Source: Rhodocyclaceae bacterium
GTDB taxonomy: Bacteria; Pseudomonadota; Gammaproteobacteria; Burkholderiales; Rhodocyclaceae
Direction: 5' to 3'
NCBI GenBank assembly: GCA_016718525.1
Contig: JADKDD010000001.1
Span: 682,001 to 746,000, forward strand
DNA: 64,000 nt
Below the pieces are notes generated by a model that made no database searches, was not told where the DNA came from, and was given only the letters and a program-made list of their open reading frames with translations. The position numbers and the translations under genes were made by a program. This document shows, piece after piece, positions 60,471-64,000 of this stretch (positions are counted from its first letter, which is position 1; every line of letters begins with the position of its first letter).

Positions 60471-61348
60471 CGAAAGATCTTGCTGCATCCGTTCGAGCAC
60501 GGCTGCTGAACATCGCCAAATCTGAATCAACAGATTTCAATCAGGTTCTCATTCGCTATGCACTTGAGCGATTGTTGTATCGGCTGAGCACGTCTGCTTA
60601 CTCTGATCGCTTTTTACTCAAGGGAGCGCTGCTCTTCAATCTTTGGTACGACATGCCGCATCGTCCCACGCGGGACGCAGATTTGCTTGGATTCGGTCCG
60701 AGTGACCTGGACTCAATCGCCCAAACGTTTCGAGAGATCGCATCGATTACTGTCGAAGATGGAATTACCTTCGATCCTGCAAGTGTCACCGTAGAAGAAA
60801 TCCGAAAGGACGCTGGGTACGAAGGCGCCAGAGTTTTGATCTTGGGAGAACTGTCTCGAGCACGCTGCAAGACTCAAATCGACATCGGTTTCGGTGACGC
60901 GGTTACTCCAGGGCCAGTGGAAGCCGAGTATCCAGTGTTGATCGAGGATTTTCCTGCGCCACGATTGAGAACTTACCCAATCTATACAGTGCTATCAGAA
61001 AAGCTCCATGCCATTGCTTTGCTGGGCATGACGAATAGCCGACTGAAGGACTATCTTGATTTGTCTGTCATCCTTGAACGCGAGACAATCGATGAAAATC
61101 TGTTGGCCAAGGCAATTGCCGCGACGTTCCTGAGGAGGGGAATGGATGTCCCATCGTCGATACCGCTTGGGCTAAGTGACGAGTTTGCGAACGACGCATC
61201 ACGTAAGGCGATGTGGCAATCTTTCCTGACGAAGAACGAACTTGCGATGGTACCTTTGAACGAGGTCGTGATTTCGGTTCGCGAGAAGTTACAAACCGCA
61301 TTGCAGCAAGCAAGACAAGTTGCTTTTGAACTGACCAAGAATGCTTGA
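60467..61348 (+). CDS. AbiEii-type nucleotidyltransferase toxin
   Basis: 293 aa; DNA polymerase beta-like nucleotidyltransferase motifs: LLKGALLFNLWY, RPTRDADLLGFG (catalytic Asp pair) and the later TQIDIGFGD. The C-terminus is helical. Type IV toxin-antitoxin system (AbiE), known for phage abortive infection and plasmid stabilisation. Complete and coupled to the antitoxin. Confidence 0.88.
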   Translation: MTKDLAASVRARLLNIAKSESTDFNQVLIRYALERLLYRLSTSAYSDRFLLKGALLFNLWYDMPHRPTRDADLLGFGPSDLDSIAQTFREIASITVEDGITFDPASVTVEEIRKDAGYEGARVLILGELSRARCKTQIDIGFGDAVTPGPVEAEYPVLIEDFPAPRLRTYPIYTVLSEKLHAIALLGMTNSRLKDYLDLSVILERETIDENLLAKAIAATFLRRGMDVPSSIPLGLSDEFANDASRKAMWQSFLTKNELAMVPLNEVVISVREKLQTALQQARQVAFELTKNA

Positions 61349-61703
61349 AATTTTCAGCAGAACTGTAGATTCACGATGACCCTGAACAAGTCGTATACCA
61401 TTCGATTTGGCTTTAGAACGATTGTGTCAATCGACAGTGTGGCTCAAGGCGTTGGACTGGCAACACTTGGCAATGACAAGCAACGCCAAGCATTTTTTGA
61501 GCATGGTATTTTCAATGGTATCGGCAAGGTGAGACATGAATAAAAATCATAAAATCAATATGATAGACGTGCCGTTTACTATTGAGTGGGAGTGACGAAA
61601 GGCGGATACTTTAGATGTTCGCAGCGAATGAGTTCTTTAAAGTTGTAAGTAATCGTCCTTTGCTGTTGGCGGAATTCGAGCAAGTCCTAGCGCGCAGGGG
61701 TCA
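61349..61703 (+). other. Intergenic, possible 55-codon gene, otherwise nothing
   Basis: A short frame from ATG 61376 to a TAA at 61541-61543 (MTLNKSYTIRFGFRTIVSID to GIGKVRHE) has no SD of note and no family. AT-rich around 61540-61570. The rest holds no feature I can support. Confidence 0.35.
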
Positions 61704-62705
61704 GTGAACCGCCCGCACATGAAAGCTTCGTGGACCAGAGCTCCAATTGCCCGGATCGAAGACCTTCGCGATGCGGTATATGGCGCTGGGCTAAAAGCGA
61801 CACAAATGTCAACGGGCTGTCTCTCAGGCAGTTTGATGTTTGCGCGATGCAATGATGTCCTCTACAGCAGCGGCCTGATCACCGGCCAGGTCGCTTTGCG
61901 GGGTCCCCTCTCGAGCGACCGGATCACGGTGGGGGTCGGCCTGCGGATGGGTAGCGGCACCCATCACTGGCTGGAGGAAACCGTCTCCGGTGCGGTCGGT
62001 GTTTTTTATGCAGGCGACGAGCATGATGCGCTCTACACATCAGGCTCGCTCTATGCGACGGCGACACTTTCGCTTGATCGACTGGAGCAGCTGGCGGCAG
62101 CCGACGAGCTCGTCCTTGACCGGCCCGTCCTGGGCGGCACCGGACTTAGCGCACGGCCGCTGGCCAAGGCTGCGCTGATGCGCATTCGTCACACATTCGA
62201 GCTGATCCACGCAGGCGGTGGCGACGCGACGTGCGAAACCCGAATAGGCCAGGAACTGCTATGTGCATTGATCGCTCACCTCGGGCGTGCTCCAAATGTG
62301 CGCAATCGAGCAGGCCGCACAGATGCACACGCCATGATCGTTCGACGGGCACGCGCCTACATTGAAGAGCATCTTTCCGATCCGATATGCCCTGACATCC
62401 TAGCGCAGGCCGTCCTTACGTCGCGCAGGACGCTATTCCGTGCCTTTGCGGAGATACTAAACGACACGCCGCACATTTACGTGATGCGTCTGCGGCTGCA
62501 CCGCATCCGGCACGACCTTGCCAGCGATGAGGAGCGGGCATGCACGATCGCCCTGATTGCCAATCAATGGGGTTTCAGCGAGTTGGGTCGCATGGCTAGA
62601 CGGTATCGCACGCTTTTTGGCGAACTACCTAGCGAAACGCTTGCGAAGCAGCGGCCTTGTCGATGGTCGCAAGACGTGCAGAGCACTTTGGCACGATCTG
62701 CATAG
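61704..62705 (+). CDS. AraC-family transcription regulator
   Basis: 333 aa; N-terminal AraC_binding-like (cupin-type) domain and C-terminal double helix-turn-helix with DILAQAVLTSRRTLFRAFAEI and IALIANQWGFSELGRMARRYRT. It faces the DUF1254 gene in the same direction and could control it. No operator identified. Confidence 0.85.
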   Translation: MNRPHMKASWTRAPIARIEDLRDAVYGAGLKATQMSTGCLSGSLMFARCNDVLYSSGLITGQVALRGPLSSDRITVGVGLRMGSGTHHWLEETVSGAVGVFYAGDEHDALYTSGSLYATATLSLDRLEQLAAADELVLDRPVLGGTGLSARPLAKAALMRIRHTFELIHAGGGDATCETRIGQELLCALIAHLGRAPNVRNRAGRTDAHAMIVRRARAYIEEHLSDPICPDILAQAVLTSRRTLFRAFAEILNDTPHIYVMRLRLHRIRHDLASDEERACTIALIANQWGFSELGRMARRYRTLFGELPSETLAKQRPCRWSQDVQSTLARSA

Positions 62706-62855
62706 ATTGATTCCGGCCGCGTGAAGTACAGTTAAGTGGTGGGGAATTCTTTCGTGCGTGACTCTACTCGAGAGGCCAAGACGGCTATAACCTCGTTTTG
62801 ATTACGTCGGACGGATGCGATCCCTCTTCCGTTATCGATACTGGAGGAAAATGCC

Positions 62856-64000
62856 GTGTTAAGACTGTTCGCTCGTCATGCCGTTCTACCGTCGGTCGCC
62901 ACGCTGTTACTATCAATTGCCACTCCCTTGCGCGCGGAGACTGTTTCCGTGGACGAGGCGAAGAAAATCGCAAGTGACGCGTACCTTTACGCCTATCCAA
63001 TGCTGTATAACTACAAGACGCTGTTCCAGCAGGCAGCCGATCCTTCGTTCCCAGGCTATGTCGGTGGTTTCAATCGCTTCCGTCACTACTCGCGTGGTTT
63101 TACTCCCGCCGACAAGGATATCGTCACCCCCAGCAACGACACGCCGTACTCGTGGGCCTGGCTTGATCTGCGGACCGAGCCCATGGTGGTCACCGTCCCG
63201 GCGTCTGTCGACCGTTACTATGTCCTCCAGTGGTTCGATCTTTACACGCACAATTTTGCTTATCTCGGTTCACGGGCGACCGGCACGAAAGCGGGCAACT
63301 ATCTCTTTGTCGGACCGAACTGGAAGGGCGAAACACCAACCGGCATCGCCAAAGTATTGCGCGCCGAGACCGAGATCATTGGCACGCTGACGCGGACGAG
63401 CTGGTCCGGTCCTGCGGATCGTGATGGCCTGGTTGCGATGCAGCAGCAGTATCGTATCCGGCCACTCAGCGAATTCCTGGGTGGCAAGCCGCCACAACCG
63501 GCGCCCACCTTTCAGTTTCCGGCATGGGATGAGGCTCGCGCGAATTCCATCGGCTTTATCGACTACCTGAACTTCCTGCTTCGGTTTGCTCCGGCTGCTG
63601 AAAGCGAGAAGGCCGTGTTGGAGCGCTTTGCCAAGATCGGCGTTGGCTCCGGGCGTGCCTTTGATCCGGCCACAATCGAACCGAAGACACGAGCAGCGAT
63701 CGAGGAAGGCATCAAGGATGGGGCGGACAAACTCCAGGCCGAACTCGCCAAGACAACCAGTTCCGTCAACCTCTTCGGCACCCGAGTATTTCTTGGTCAG
63801 AACTACATCATGCAACGGGCCGTCGGTGCCGCCATCGGCATTTATGGTAACTCGAAAGAGGAAGCCTACTACACGGCCTACAATCTGGATGCGAACAAGC
63901 AGCCGCTCGACGGCAGCAAGCGCTACGTCCTGCGCTTCACCAAGGATCAGGTGCCACCGGTAAAGTTCTTTTGGTCAATGACCATGTACAACCTGCCGGA
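62856..64000 (+). CDS. DUF1254-family protein, 3' end beyond window, GTG start
   Basis: Open for 381 codons to the window edge. GTG at 62856 with GGAGGAAA upstream; signal peptide (LPSVATLLLSIATPLRAE). Matching DUF1254/DUF1214 blocks: AYLYAYPMLYNYKTLF, NDTPYSWAWLDLRTEP, YYVLQWFDLYTHNFAYLG. These periplasmic proteins are of unclear function. Cargo at the right edge. An ATG at 62851 opens only a four-codon frame. Confidence 0.85.
   Translation, partial: MLRLFARHAVLPSVATLLLSIATPLRAETVSVDEAKKIASDAYLYAYPMLYNYKTLFQQAADPSFPGYVGGFNRFRHYSRGFTPADKDIVTPSNDTPYSWAWLDLRTEPMVVTVPASVDRYYVLQWFDLYTHNFAYLGSRATGTKAGNYLFVGPNWKGETPTGIAKVLRAETEIIGTLTRTSWSGPADRDGLVAMQQQYRIRPLSEFLGGKPPQPAPTFQFPAWDEARANSIGFIDYLNFLLRFAPAAESEKAVLERFAKIGVGSGRAFDPATIEPKTRAAIEEGIKDGADKLQAELAKTTSSVNLFGTRVFLGQNYIMQRAVGAAIGIYGNSKEEAYYTAYNLDANKQPLDGSKRYVLRFTKDQVPPVKFFWSMTMYNLP

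Overview
The window is most of a self-transmissible plasmid (or a plasmid-like integrative element) from a proteobacterium, most likely a betaproteobacterium or an acidithiobacillus. The evidence for the host is FlhD/FlhC homologues, an H-NS protein with a Lys/Ala/Pro tail, a TrfA-like Rep and mid-50s G+C by eye. No rRNA, tRNA or CRISPR array was seen. Mobility type: MOBH relaxase (TraI), SXT/R391-like TraD and MobI-like protein, and a complete F-type type IV secretion system.

Layout. 1-2521: cargo edge with the 3'-truncated gene of an RND/HlyD-type adaptor, its TetR regulator, and a decayed EmrB-like transporter fused to an integrase remnant. 3191-6848: tyrosine recombinase plus ParR/ParM-like partition genes flanked by related dyad repeats. 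6886-14447: MobI-like gene with the candidate oriT leader, a CoiA-like protein, a umuC relic, trfA, an iteron origin with a DnaA box, traD and a DUF4400 gene. 14546-17934: unknown genes, one frameshifted. 18405-29614: a defence-like block, an IetAS-type ATPase/subtilase pair followed by a six-gene operon (sigma-like protein, unknown protein, IrrE-like/UvrD helicase, poly-ubiquitin-E2 fusion, JAB-E1 fusion, DUF6527). 29923-31037: H-NS and ProQ/FinO genes. 31241-45247: main transfer operon (lytic transglycosylase to traG), with traC frameshifted. 45269-49267: cargo, including a divergent pyruvate kinase. 49487-59715: XRE repressor, flhDC-like activators, S26 peptidase, traI, traW, traU, trbC and a split traN. 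59865-61348: AbiE toxin-antitoxin. 61704-64000: AraC regulator and the start of a DUF1254 protein.

How it fits together. Six promoters share one architecture: a 25-bp dyad AAATGCGC-N9-GCGCTTTT (one copy degenerate), exactly 27 bases, then a -10-like hexamer, with no -35. They lie ahead of the mobI/oriT region, trfA, the traD operon, the main tra operon, traF(S26)-traI and the traW operon. The element encodes FlhD and FlhC homologues, the same protein types as SetCD/AcaCD, which activate transfer in SXT and IncC elements. The dyad resembles the enteric FlhDC box. In four cases the predicted transcript starts at or within a base of the start codon and no usable Shine-Dalgarno is present, so leaderless mRNAs are predicted.

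The two most interesting points are this single-architecture regulon and the ubiquitin-like conjugation operon coupled to an IrrE-like/UvrD helicase and a sigma-like protein, whose E1 lacks a cysteine where one is expected. All assignments are by reading; no searches were run.
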